From assembly GCF_034259205.1 (NCBI RefSeq), contig NZ_CP139487.1, positions 4,030,001-4,094,000 on the forward strand: a DNA stretch of 64,000 nt. Direction: 5' to 3'. Shown here one piece after another: positions 17,083 through 26,200 of the stretch. The translations under genes and the position numbers were made by a program. The notes beneath the pieces were generated by a model. The model was not told the origin of the DNA. It saw only the letters and a program-made list of their open reading frames with translations, and did no database searches. Every line of letters begins with the position of its first letter. The stretch's first letter is position 1. The stretch comes from Peredibacter starrii. Its GTDB lineage: Bacteria > Bdellovibrionota > Bacteriovoracia > Bacteriovoracales > Bacteriovoracaceae.

Positions 17083-18159
17083 ATGAGCGAAATCGAGAAA
17101 TCCTTCACCAATGAGAAGTACACCGCGACTTATCCGGTCCATACGGCCGACGATAACTTGCGCCTCGATCAGTTTGTACAGAAGTGTCTGCCTGGGCTCT
17201 CCCGGGAATATCTAAAAAAGAAAATTGAGAAAGGCGAAGTGGTGATCTCGGGTCGCACTCCTCCTCATAAATCCAGCGTGAAGGTTCATTTCGGTGAACG
17301 CGTGACAGTCACCACCCATAACGATGGCGTGATTGATGAAGAACTCTGGCACGGAAAACCAGTACCGCGAGATGAAGTTCCGACGATTATTTTTGAAGAT
17401 AAAGATCTGGTGGTAATTAACAAACCACCTTTTATGCTGACTCATCCGGCGGGCAAGAATCTCTTCTACTGTGCCACGGTTTATTTTGAATCGATTTATA
17501 AACACACCATGCATTCCATGCATCGCTTGGATAAAGAAACCTCTGGCGTTTTACTCTTAGCTAAGAATGGAAAAACCTCTCAAAAGATAAGAGAGCTCTT
17601 CGAAGCCGATCTCGTAAGGAAGTGTTACTTCTTTATCGCTCATAAAACTCCCGGTGCCCGCACTTTTCCATTCACAGCTAAACAGCGCATGGATCGAAAT
17701 GAAAATGCTATTCCAGAAGGGATGATTTATTCTTTTCCTGAAGACTCTGAGGAAGGCAAAGAAGCTGAAACGCATTTTGAACTTTTGTTGGAGAAAGACG
17801 ATTACGTGATCGCGCTAGCGTTTCCAGTGACGGGACGTCAGCATCAGATCCGTGTGCACGCTGCTTGTAACGGCTATCCTCTTCTGGGCGATAAGCTCTA
17901 TAACGGTAATTCGCAAATCTTCATTCGCTTCAAGGATTCTATTGCGACTGAGGAAGATCACGCCAAAATGCAGATCCCTCGTCAGGCCCTCCATGCCGTG
18001 GCCCTCCGGATAACTTATCCCACAGATAAAGAAACTAAGTTTATAGCGCCCCTTCCGCTGGATCTGGCCAATTGGCTGGAAAATGTCCTAAAAGTGGAGT
18101 CTCAGAGTATAATCAAGCAGATAGAGACGCGTCTGGGAACGGCTTTATCCTACTTTTAA
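17083..18159 (+). CDS. RluA-family pseudouridine synthase, copy 2
   Basis: 358 aa; same order as copy 1: S4-like domain (LDQF...LKKKIEKGEVVISGR), HRLDKETSG with Asp150, and GRQHQIRVHA. I chose the ATG at 17083 because the first residues (MSEIEKSF) align exactly with copy 1. Upstream in-frame starts would run through the divergent promoter. No SD is present; a weak TAAGAA box lies 8 nt before the ATG. The paralogue pair sits about 6 kb apart with different neighbours, so divergence to separate RNA targets is likely (inference). Confidence 0.88.
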   Translation: MSEIEKSFTNEKYTATYPVHTADDNLRLDQFVQKCLPGLSREYLKKKIEKGEVVISGRTPPHKSSVKVHFGERVTVTTHNDGVIDEELWHGKPVPRDEVPTIIFEDKDLVVINKPPFMLTHPAGKNLFYCATVYFESIYKHTMHSMHRLDKETSGVLLLAKNGKTSQKIRELFEADLVRKCYFFIAHKTPGARTFPFTAKQRMDRNENAIPEGMIYSFPEDSEEGKEAETHFELLLEKDDYVIALAFPVTGRQHQIRVHAACNGYPLLGDKLYNGNSQIFIRFKDSIATEEDHAKMQIPRQALHAVALRITYPTDKETKFIAPLPLDLANWLENVLKVESQSIIKQIETRLGTALSYF

Positions 18160-18170
18160 GCAGGAATTCG

Positions 18171-18198
18171 TTGACGAAATGATGACCTGTCCTATAAA
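18171..18198 (+). promoter_or_regulatory. tRNA-His promoter
   Basis: TTGACG (18171-18176), 16-bp spacer, TATAAA (18193-18198); transcription would begin about 14 nt before the tRNA. Confidence 0.6.
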
Positions 18199-18218
18199 TT
18201 CACTGCCTGAGTATCAAT

Positions 18219-18295
18219 GGTGACCGTAGTTCAGTTGGTAGAGCGCTAGATTGTGATTCTGGTTGTCGTGGGTTCGAGCCCCATCGGTCACCCCA
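18219..18295 (+). tRNA. tRNA-His (anticodon GTG)
   Basis: Acceptor GTGACCG (18220-18226) pairs with CGGTCAC (18285-18291). The G at 18219 is the extra G-1 specific to tRNA-His, facing C73 at 18292. CCA is encoded at 18293-18295. The anticodon stem CTAGA/TCTGG encloses a loop with GTG at 18253-18255. D- and T-arms (AGTTGGTAGAGC, GGTTCGAGCC) are normal. The 3' end is part of a direct repeat that recurs near 19217. Confidence 0.97.
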
Positions 18296-18382
18296 TCTTT
18301 TACTCAGCATATATTCAGTGATGATCTCAGCAATGAGTGAACCATACTAAAGCCCAGTTTAACCCACTGGGCTTTTTTATTT
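18289..18382 (+). repeat. Direct repeat, copy 1 (tRNA-His 3' end plus terminator)
   Basis: Begins inside the tRNA 3' end (CACCCCA) and runs through the downstream terminator. It matches 19217-19309 with only about four small differences. It could mark an integration site at a tRNA or an ancient tandem duplication. Confidence 0.9.
18351..18378 (+). terminator. tRNA-His terminator
   Basis: AGCCCAGT (18351-18358) pairs with ACTGGGCT (18366-18373), followed by six T. Confidence 0.9.
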
Positions 18383-18447
18383 TAAGTGCATTTTTTCTAA
18401 CGATCTGACGGCAACCAGAAACACAAAACAATTTAGCTATTCATTAT

Positions 18448-18477
18448 CAAAAAATCCCCAGACTTTGCTGGGGATTT
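18448..18477 (-). terminator. Terminator of the small secreted-protein gene
   Basis: AAATCCCCAG (18452-18461) pairs with CTGGGGATTT (18468-18477). On the minus strand the hairpin ends in a T-run, about 70 bp after the stop of the gene at 18546. Confidence 0.85.
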
Positions 18478-18545
18478 GAATCGAAAGTTTTTGTTATGAA
18501 ATTTAGTTCTAGGATTTCAAACTAGAGATCTAGACTCTTAGAGAC

Positions 18546-18947
18546 TCATTGAAAGCAGAACATCGAAGGTTGTTCTTGATTGTTACAGTTAACTCTAACG
18601 AATCCATTTTCATCAATGTATACACTGCCTTTAATCTTTTGCTTAGAACATGCGAAGCGATAACTATAACCGAGACTATTTTCTATTTCACTGTAAGAAC
18701 AATCAGTTTTAAAATCAATCTCCGTCTCGCAAGCAAATGATAATGAAAGAATCGTTTTTTGCTTAACTGTCTTAATTGAACCGTCTGAATTATAATGAAT
18801 TGTTTTATATTCAAAAAATGGTATCTTTGAGTTGAAATAACTTAGAATTTTAATATCTGAGTCGACGTCATCTTCACAGGTATAAGTTTTTGCATGAGTA
18901 CTTATCGAGAATACAGTCAGTATCATTGCAAACAGGCTTATTTTCAT
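18546..18947 (-). CDS. Small secreted protein inside the tRNA-flanking repeats
   Basis: 133 aa; signal peptide cleaved near SISTHA. The mature part has about eight Cys (TYTCEDD, SFACETEIDF, DCSYSE, RFACSKQ, VNCNNQ, MFCFQ), so it is probably disulfide-bonded. I recognise no family. The ATG at 18947 has SD GAGGAGA 6 nt before it. Base composition is visibly richer in A/T than the neighbours. It is the only gene between two ~94-bp direct repeats, which makes it a candidate acquired gene. Confidence 0.75.
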   Translation of the reverse strand: MKISLFAMILTVFSISTHAKTYTCEDDVDSDIKILSYFNSKIPFFEYKTIHYNSDGSIKTVKQKTILSLSFACETEIDFKTDCSYSEIENSLGYSYRFACSKQKIKGSVYIDENGFVRVNCNNQEQPSMFCFQ

Positions 18948-19216
18948 TTTGTCTCCTCTCAAGGTTTATACAGATCATAAATTGTAAAGGTCGTATTTGT
19001 AAATTAAACTAATGCTTTCAACCCAAGTCCTTGAGGCGTTATCTTTGTCGTTATGTACATCCATTAGAAAAATTGCCGTAAAGGGACTTGAGACAAGACT
19101 TCTATCCTAACGTTATTACGCCTAACTATTGTTAAAACGAATATGACATACAACTGATATTCTTTGAATGTGGCAAAACAATAATCATGCATATGTTTGT
19201 CTCCAGCTTCGAATGC

Positions 19217-19309
19217 CACCCCATCTTTTACTCAGCATAAATTCAGTGATGATCTCAGCAATGAGTGAAACATACTAAGCCCAGTTTAACCCACTGGGCT
19301 TTTTTATTT
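19217..19309 (+). repeat. Direct repeat, copy 2
   Basis: Near-identical second copy of 18289-18382, including the terminator. The bases just before it (CTTCGAATGCC) look like a damaged T-arm, but no intact tRNA precedes it. Confidence 0.88.
19278..19305 (+). terminator. Terminator-like hairpin in repeat copy 2
   Basis: AGCCCAGT / ACTGGGCT stem with six T, identical to the tRNA-His terminator. No plus-strand gene lies just upstream, so it is probably a relic of the duplication. Confidence 0.8.
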
Positions 19310-19329
19310 CTACTCAATCAACAACATTT

Positions 19330-20217
19330 TTAACTAGATGATACAGAAGTATATTTTTGAAATTCTTCAATCAGAAAATTGTACACTAAGCGCACTCTTG
19401 AATTGGTTCTTAAATCTTCGTGCATGACTGCCCATACAGGCATTTGATATTGAAATTCCTTCTCTAAGATAGCAACGAGAGCTGAGCTTCTTTTTGCCAG
19501 TGGCTTTTGCATAACCCCTATACCCAGCCCCTTTCTTAAAAGCTCTATTTGTCCAACTTGATTATCAAGCCTGAAGTCACAATCCTCTCGATTGATATTA
19601 ATTCCAAACTTTTCAAGAGCAGATAAAAATACTTGCTCTCTATCTGGTCCAATGATGACATGGTCCTTTAATTCATTAAGTTTCTTTGGCGTACCATAGG
19701 TCTTTAAGTAATCTTTGTGAGCGTAAAAGTGTACCGAAACATTCCCCACGAATTTTGCCAGAAGAGCTTCTTGAGCAGGTTTATTAAGTCTTATCGCAAG
19801 GTCAGCATCGCGTTTTAAAAGATTTTCATTTTTATTGGACAGGCTAAGCTCAATCTTGATTTTAGGATGGGCCCTATGAAACTTCTTAAGCATATCTGGT
19901 AGAACTTCGATGCCCATGACTTCACTGGTAGCAATGCGAACAGTTCCGCTCTCCTCATCTTTTTCACCTTCTAATCGACGGACAAAGGAATCAAATCTGG
20001 TCAGCATTGCCTCAACATCAGGATATAAATCTAATGCCTCTTCCGTCGGCTCCAGACCATCTCTCGACCTGGTAAAAAGAGAAAAACCAAATTGTTCTTC
20101 AAGAATCGCAATATGCCGTCCAATTGTAGGCTGAGTTGAATTTAGCGCTCTTGAGGCCGCAGAAAGAGAACCCTCTTTCACAACATAGGCAAATGACTTC
20201 AATAAATTCCAATCCAT
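19330..20217 (-). CDS. LysR-family transcriptional regulator
   Basis: About 295 aa. N-terminal winged HTH (LLKSFAYVVKEGSLSAASRAL...STQPTIGRHIAILEEQ) and a C-terminal periplasmic-binding-type effector domain (GTVRIATSEVMGIEVLP onwards), the normal LysR layout. The start is taken at MDWNLLKSF (20217); Met codons 6 and 15 nt further up are possible. It is divergent from an exported SRPBCC protein gene, and the shared intergenic region holds three TATAC/GTATA sites. It probably controls that gene and itself. The ligand is unknown. Confidence 0.9.
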   Translation of the reverse strand: MDWNLLKSFAYVVKEGSLSAASRALNSTQPTIGRHIAILEEQFGFSLFTRSRDGLEPTEEALDLYPDVEAMLTRFDSFVRRLEGEKDEESGTVRIATSEVMGIEVLPDMLKKFHRAHPKIKIELSLSNKNENLLKRDADLAIRLNKPAQEALLAKFVGNVSVHFYAHKDYLKTYGTPKKLNELKDHVIIGPDREQVFLSALEKFGININREDCDFRLDNQVGQIELLRKGLGIGVMQKPLAKRSSALVAILEKEFQYQMPVWAVMHEDLRTNSRVRLVYNFLIEEFQKYTSVSSS

Positions 20218-20224
20218 ATCTCGC

Positions 20225-20285
20225 ATATACAAAAATGTATATCACCTATACAAATTCAGTCAATTTATATTCTTCTTTGTATACA
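20225..20285. promoter_or_regulatory. Operator cluster between LysR and SRPBCC genes
   Basis: ATATAC-N6-GTATAT (20225-20242) is a perfect inverted repeat, CTATACAAA lies at 20246, and TGTATACA (20278-20285) is a perfect palindrome. All share a TATAC core and sit in the divergent promoter region, as LysR sites do. Confidence 0.6.
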
Positions 20286-20312
20286 CGATACTCTTCCTAC
20301 AAAGGAGAACTT

Positions 20313-20825
20313 ATGAAGCCCATCATTTTAAGTCTTATGGTTTTGTTAACTACGACCCTATTTGGAAGAGCCTATGGAGAAACTCCACGTAAAAACCAAA
20401 TAGAAACTTCAGTCATCATCGATAGAAATATCACTCAAGTATGGGAAGTGTTTTCAGACATTGAAAATTACCTTGAATGGAGCACATTTATCGAATCAAT
20501 AGAGGGAGTGCTAAGTGAGGGAGAAAAAATTACAGTTTTCATTCAACCGCCCAATGAGGATGGAATGGAATTTAGGCCAACAATTTTGAAATATGATGAA
20601 AAGTCTGAGTTGCGCTGGAAAGGTAAACTGTTTTTCACTGGGCTTTTCGACGGAGAACATTATTTTAAATTCGAGAGCATCAGTGAAGATCGTACTCGTC
20701 TCATTCATGGAGAAAAATTTACTGGAATCTTAGTTCCTTTGGTCCTGCCTCAAATCAAAGAGAACACTCTAAAAGGATTTAATGAATTTAATGCTGCTTT
20801 AAAGAATAAAGTCGAAAACAATTAA
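20313..20825 (+). CDS. Exported SRPBCC (START/Bet v1-like) protein
   Basis: 170 aa; signal peptide to about residue 22 (FGRAYG). The rest reads as a polyketide-cyclase/SRPBCC domain: VIIDRNITQVWEVFSDIENYLEWSTFIESI is the typical entry, and GLFDGEHYFKFESI...TRLIHGEKFTG the typical end. Such domains bind hydrophobic ligands; the export signal is unusual for them. SD AAAGGAGAACTT decides the start at 20313. Probably regulated by the divergent LysR gene. Confidence 0.8.
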   Translation: MKPIILSLMVLLTTTLFGRAYGETPRKNQIETSVIIDRNITQVWEVFSDIENYLEWSTFIESIEGVLSEGEKITVFIQPPNEDGMEFRPTILKYDEKSELRWKGKLFFTGLFDGEHYFKFESISEDRTRLIHGEKFTGILVPLVLPQIKENTLKGFNEFNAALKNKVENN

Positions 20826-20833
20826 GACAGGAC

Positions 20834-20860
20834 GCCCAGTTTAATCAACTGGGCTTTTTT
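20834..20860 (+). terminator. Rho-independent terminator
   Basis: GCCCAGTT (20834-20841) pairs with AACTGGGC (20847-20854), followed by a T-run. The stem resembles the two terminators at 18351 and 19278. Confidence 0.88.
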
Positions 20861-20876
20861 ATTTTACCACTCCGAA

Positions 20877-22025
20877 CTACAAGCTCTTCTCCAGGATATC
20901 GAGTCCTGCCTTGGCCGTTTCAAAGTCGATATCTAATGCTGGAAACATAGTGATACCTTCAAAAACGATAAGACCATTCTTGAGAGCGCGTTTGGTTACT
21001 TTCTCTCCATAGTCAGATTTTCCAAAATCCAAATTCATCGCCATGCCCACAATGCTCATCTTCACTGGTTTCTTGAATTCCATTTGAGAAAGTCTCTGCC
21101 GAAAGTATTCATTCATGAATTGAATATTTTCCTGTAACTCTCCCCAATGCTTTTGAAAGAAACGCACATTAGCGATAGATGCGGCCACGCTCAAAGGATG
21201 CCAGCCATAGGTCGAATAAGGATAATTATCCTTCTTTAGCGACTCACCCACTTCCTCCTTCATGATCGTGGCACCAATCGGAGCAGCTCCACCCGAGAGG
21301 GCCTTGGCAATACACATGATGTCCGGATCGATATCAAAATATTCAGTCGCAAAAAGCTTACCAGTCCGACCAAAGCCTGTGGCAACTTCATCCATAATGA
21401 TTAGTGTCCCGTACTTGCGACATAGATCTTGCATTCCCTGCATGAATGAGAACTCTGGAACCATCACCCCAAGATTCATGCTTATCGGTTCCATGATGAG
21501 AGCGGCGACCTTCTTGGTCTTCAGCATCTTTTCCAGTTCATTGAGCTTTTCTTCGTTTAAAGGAGGCTTCAATTTTTTCCAGTTAAAGTACGGTGAATCA
21601 CTTACTAAACCTTCTGCCGCTATGGAGTTGCCGTGAAAAGCACCATCGAGTGCAATGAATTCTTCTCTACCGGTGTAAGACTTCGCAGCCTGAAGTGCAA
21701 TCTCAACTGCTTCCGTTCCACCTGTAGCGCGGAAACACTTGGTGAGTTTCCCTGGAACTATCTTTGACAGAAGACCTGCGAGTTCAATCCATGGTTCATA
21801 TTCCAAATTTGGACTGATATAGGTTGGCCCATTGAAGTTCTTGATTGCCTTTTCGAGCTCTGGATTCTTCCAGCCTAAATTTCCCACACACCAACCGGAG
21901 CCAAAATCGATGTATTTCTTCCCCTCAACGCTAATCAGAAAACTTCGTTCAGCGTCTTTTATCCTGAGAGGTTTCACTTCCTCGCTTTCTGCATAATATT
22001 TATTCTGTCCATTACTGACTTGCAT
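20877..22025 (-). CDS. Class III (PLP) aminotransferase
   Basis: 382 aa. Motifs in order: GSGWCVGNLGW, ATGGTEAVEIALQAAK (PLP phosphate site), FHGNS, IMEPISMNLGV, IIMDEVATGFGRTGK (PLP Asp) and IAKALSGGAAPIGA (Schiff-base Lys). This places it with acetylornithine, 4-aminobutyrate and similar omega-amino acid transaminases. The exact substrate is not assignable, and no partner pathway gene is adjacent. SD AAGGAG supports the start. Confidence 0.9.
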   Translation of the reverse strand: MQVSNGQNKYYAESEEVKPLRIKDAERSFLISVEGKKYIDFGSGWCVGNLGWKNPELEKAIKNFNGPTYISPNLEYEPWIELAGLLSKIVPGKLTKCFRATGGTEAVEIALQAAKSYTGREEFIALDGAFHGNSIAAEGLVSDSPYFNWKKLKPPLNEEKLNELEKMLKTKKVAALIMEPISMNLGVMVPEFSFMQGMQDLCRKYGTLIIMDEVATGFGRTGKLFATEYFDIDPDIMCIAKALSGGAAPIGATIMKEEVGESLKKDNYPYSTYGWHPLSVAASIANVRFFQKHWGELQENIQFMNEYFRQRLSQMEFKKPVKMSIVGMAMNLDFGKSDYGEKVTKRALKNGLIVFEGITMFPALDIDFETAKAGLDILEKSL

Positions 22026-22172
22026 ATAGACTCCTTCTGCTTTTCACTATTTTTGTAGTGTTAAAAGGGTTGGGCAAGCCACGTAGAATTTAGACATATT
22101 CACTCTTGATTTGCTATAAGAAGGAAGAGGTTTTAAAAGCCGAGATAAATGGATCGTTTACTTATACTATGG

Positions 22173-22178
22173 TAAAAT
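22173..22178 (+). promoter_or_regulatory. Extended -10 box 6 nt before the ATG
   Basis: TGGTAAAAT (22170-22178) has extended -10 form and ends 6 nt before the ATG at 22185. No SD is present, predicting a leaderless mRNA. Confidence 0.5.
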
Positions 22179-22184
22179 ACTTTC

Positions 22185-22859
22185 ATGCTTAAATTTATCA
22201 TCTTTACTACACTTTTATCTTCACTGACCTTTGCTCAAATCCAAACGAAGCCCGGATCTCAGGATCACTATAAAAACTTCTCTGAATTGGCCGCTAAAAA
22301 CGTGGAAGGCGAAGATTATGTGATTGAATTAAAAAATCGAAACTCCAAGATTCTCGTCATGGCCTTTCATGGTGGCTATATCGAATCTGGAAGCACCGAA
22401 CTTGCCAGTGCCATTACATCTGAGAGTTTTAACTTTTACACCTTTAAAGGTCTTCGAGTGGGAGAAATGGATGAAAGTTCTTTCACTTCATCTACTCTGC
22501 ATTTAACCAGTACTAATTTTGATGAGCCTCAATTAATGGAACTCACTTCAAAAGCAGACTTCTGTTTAGGTCTCCACGGCTTCGGGGGACAAGAAGCAGA
22601 TTTTTGCGTTGGAGGCGGGAACGCTGATGAGAGAAAAGAATTAGTGAAGGCTCTCACTAAGGCATATCCCGATTATAAGAGCTGTGAACTTTGTTGTAAT
22701 CCTTTCAACGGGACGGCGAAGAAGAATCCTGTGAACCGTTGTAAACTTCAAGGAATTCAGGTGGAAATGAGTCCGCGTGTTCGTAAATCAATTTTGAGAG
22801 ATCAGACTTTCTTAAAATCTCTCTCGAATGTTTTCAAAGAGTATCTGGATACTCTTTAA
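22185..22859 (+). CDS. Exported poly-gamma-glutamate hydrolase-like protein (PghP/DUF867 type)
   Basis: 224 aa with a signal peptide cleaved after LTFA. Motifs match the zinc-dependent poly-gamma-glutamate hydrolase family known from phages and bacilli: AFHGGYIESGSTELA (metal His/Glu), LHLTSTNFDEP, CLGLHGFGG (second His) and a late GIQVEMSPRVR. Exported to the periplasm or outside, it could cut poly-glutamate capsules or peptide-like polymers (inference). Extra Cys (CELCCN) suggest disulfides. Leaderless start predicted. The 3' end overlaps the convergent gene. Confidence 0.75.
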   Translation: MLKFIIFTTLLSSLTFAQIQTKPGSQDHYKNFSELAAKNVEGEDYVIELKNRNSKILVMAFHGGYIESGSTELASAITSESFNFYTFKGLRVGEMDESSFTSSTLHLTSTNFDEPQLMELTSKADFCLGLHGFGGQEADFCVGGGNADERKELVKALTKAYPDYKSCELCCNPFNGTAKKNPVNRCKLQGIQVEMSPRVRKSILRDQTFLKSLSNVFKEYLDTL

Positions 22860-23223
22860 TTCGCTGAGATAGAGAGTTTTCAAGGTAAACTTCTGTTGCC
22901 GAAGATAATAGAAGTAAAACCAGTATTGAGATTGATCCAATCTGTGTAAATTCTGAATGGCCTTTAAGCATGAAGATGGAATGTATGGTGACTGTGAACA
23001 GTCCCATGATCGGGATTAAGTATCTCCAAAGAAAATTTGCTCTCGGAACTGAGGCGAGCTTGATAAGACTCATCAGTAGTACAAAAACAGCAACGAAGTT
23101 AAAAACTAGAAAAAAATCTATTCCTCCTGGTACTCCAAAAAGCTCCCATTCTTTCTGATAAGCAGCATCTACTTGGTGGGTGGCGAGGAGAGCAATTGTT
23201 GATACAGCAAAATATAATCTCAT
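22834..23223 (-). CDS. Small membrane protein downstream of the metal efflux operon
   Basis: About 129 residues from the ATG at 23223. Four hydrophobic segments (first one signal-like, ending VDA), so a polytopic inner-membrane protein. A longer frame to 23286 would overlap the czcA-like stop and a GC-rich hairpin, so I prefer the shorter start, though no good SD is visible for either. It may be a distal member of the efflux operon. Function unknown. Confidence 0.6.
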   Translation of the reverse strand: MRLYFAVSTIALLATHQVDAAYQKEWELFGVPGGIDFFLVFNFVAVFVLLMSLIKLASVPRANFLWRYLIPIMGLFTVTIHSIFMLKGHSEFTQIGSISILVLLLLSSATEVYLENSLSQRIKEYPDTL

Positions 23224-23247
23224 ATTATTAAAGATAACCTTGAAGAA

Positions 23248-23266
23248 GGGGCCCGTGAAGGGCCCC
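23248..23266 (-). terminator. GC-rich hairpin after the efflux pump gene
   Basis: GGGGCCC-GTGAA-GGGCCCC perfect stem just after the czcA-like stop, with only a weak T-rich tract following on the minus strand. It could be a partial terminator or an mRNA-stabilising element. Confidence 0.55.
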
Positions 23267-23272
23267 AGTCGT

Positions 23273-26200
23273 TTAATGATCCACAATTTTTGCTAAACCA
23301 ATTTTCTTCTCAAATTTCTTATATAAAACCGGAATGAAAATAAGTGTTAATAGAGTAGCTGTGATAACTCCACCTATCACCACTAGGGCGAGAGGTTTTT
23401 GCACTTCCGCCCCTAATCCAGTGGCAAAGGCCATCGGCAAGAATCCGAAAATATCCGTCATCGCCGTCATGAGCACTGGTCTTAAACGAAGCGACACCCC
23501 ACTTTGAATAAGCTCCTCTCCCGTCATGCCCTGTGACTTCAACGTATTGAAATACGCCACGAGAATCATTCCATTGATCACCGCAATCCCTGCCAGGGCA
23601 ATGAACCCTACTCCCGCCGAAATACTAAACGGCAGACCGCTGGCAATCAGCATGAGAATTCCTCCCACCCAGGCAAATGGAATACAGGCGAAAATCAGTA
23701 AAGAGATACTCCAGTTGAAGAAAGCGTAGTAGATTAACAGGAACACTACTAACAAAGTGATTGGTAGAATGACCGAAAGTCTTTCCTTGGCATTTTGGAG
23801 GTTCTTGAAGTTTCCTCCCCACTCCAAAGTCACGCCCTCCGGAAGTTTCACATTCTTCTCAACTCGTACTGCCGCCTCTTTTACAAAACTTTCCATATCA
23901 CGATCTTTTACGTTAATTTGGATGGCAATTCGACGGGCAGAGTTCTCTCGCGTGATCACACTATGAGTATCAACTTCCTTAACATGGGCAATCTCAGATA
24001 ATCTGATGCTTAATCCATCCCGAACAGGAATAGGTAGAGATCTAATCGCTTCGATATTTTCCCGATCTTCATGGGGAAGACGCATCACCAGGGCAAAACT
24101 TCGCATGTCTTCATAGATTCGACCGACCTGCTCTCCACCCAACGCCAGTTCAACTGTTTCAAGTAAGTTTCTTCGACCAAAACCTAACTGTTCGCGAATG
24201 TCTTCATCCGGCGTGATTTTTAGAAGTTTATTTTTGCCTTGTACATCAAGTTCCACTTCAAAGGCGCCATGAACTTGTTTCACTTCTTTCTGAATTTCTT
24301 CGGCCAAGGCGATGGCCTGGTCTAAATTGTTTCCGAAAACTTTAAGTGAAATATCAGAGCGAGTTCCCTCTAACAGCTCATTTGATCTCATCTCAATCGG
24401 TTGACCCATCATAAAGACAGCACCACCATCGTCTGCTTTAAGCTTTGTCAGAATCTCATCTCGAATTTTTTGTCGAGTCATACCAGGGCGCCAATCACTC
24501 TCCGGTTTGAATTCCACAATCCAGTCAGAAGAGTTCATGCCATTGGGATCGTCCGGAACTTCCGCTGTACCACTTCGTGAGAAGGCTCGATCCACTTCAG
24601 GAATTTGGAGCATGATTTTTTCCAGGCGAATCTGCTCCGAAAGCACGTGTGATGGAGCCACGTCGGCCTTTCGAACAACACGGATTGCGGCACTTCCTTC
24701 ATCCATGCGAGGAATAAACTCACCCCCGATGTTCGAGAAGAGATACATTGAGATGCCTAAAAGGCTTACTGCCAGAACAGTCAGTAATCCAAATTTTCCA
24801 AGTGACCAGTTCAGAGCTGGGTAGTAGATCTTTTCAAACCAACGAAGGACAAAGGGCTTCTTCTCTTCTGTTGTCGATTTCAAAAGTAACGACGCCAGGG
24901 CCGGAACCGATGTAAAAGACAGTATGAAAACCGCGGCCAATGCGTAAACGAAAGTCTTTGCCATTGGAGAGAACATCTTCCCTTCGACACCAGTTAGCAT
25001 CAAGAGAGGAATGAAAACCAGAATGATAATGAATCGACCAAGCATCGCCGCCGACATAATTTCATTAGTCGCAGTAATAACGGTATCGTGGATTTCTTCA
25101 CGATCAAGGGAACTCCCCTTGGCCTTGGTTCTTACTTGGATTTGTCTAATACAGTTATCGATAACAATTACGACACCATCGATAATGACCCCGAAATCCA
25201 GGGCACCTAAACTCATTAAGTTCCCAGAGAGATTAGAAAGCTTCATCACAATGAAAGTGATTAGAAGCGAAATAGGAATCATGATGGAAGTGATAATGGC
25301 CGCGCGAAGATTTCCGATTAAGAAAATCAAAACGAGGACAACCAAGGCACAACCAAACAGAAGATTTTTATTAACAGTCGTGAGTGTTTTGTTCACTAAT
25401 TCAGAACGATCGTAAAGAACCTTAATCTCATGGTCTTTAAGAACATTTTTATTGAGATGTTCGATGGCATCTCGAATCTTTACAGCAACCTCTCGTGAGT
25501 TCTCTCCTGCCATCATAAGCGGACTACCAATGACTGCCTCTGCACCATTGTAAGTTGCCGAACCATTCACCAGGGGCTTATCTAGCTTAACCTTGGCAAT
25601 GTCCTTTACAAAAATCGGCATGAGGTTTTTAGACATTCGAATTGGCACGTTCTCGATTTCTTTAATGCTCTTTAGAAGTCCAGATCCTTGAATAAGAACC
25701 TGGGAGTCACCCTTTTCAACATAGTTTCCTCCCACGTTGAAGTTATTGAGCTTAAGTGCGCGACTAACGTCCGCAAATGAAATGCCATTTTCATTCATTT
25801 TCTTAAGATCCGGGAGTACATAGTACTGAGTCGGGTAGCCTCCGGTGGTATTAACTTCCGCCACACCCTTTACGCGTCTAAGCTCCGGACGAATCACCCA
25901 GTCTTGAACATCTCTTAGCTCCATCATTTCTTTGGTACTAAGCTCTTCCAGCTTTTTATTTTTTGGAAGAATTGTGTAGTGAAAAATATCACCTAGACCA
26001 GTCACAATTGGACCCATAAAGATTTCATAATCCGGAAGTTCATCCTTAATCAGGATGAGTCGTTCCGAAATTAACTGACGGGCCTCAAGAATATCGGTTC
26101 CCTCAGCGAAAATAACCGTGATGTGCGAGAGACCAGAACGAGAAACTGATCGCATATCGATCACTCCCCTAATTCCGTTCAAACTCGTCTCAACCGGGAA

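Noticed and set aside
18289-19309. Insertion sequence or transposon
   Set aside because: The repeats are direct, not inverted, and no transposase is encoded between them.
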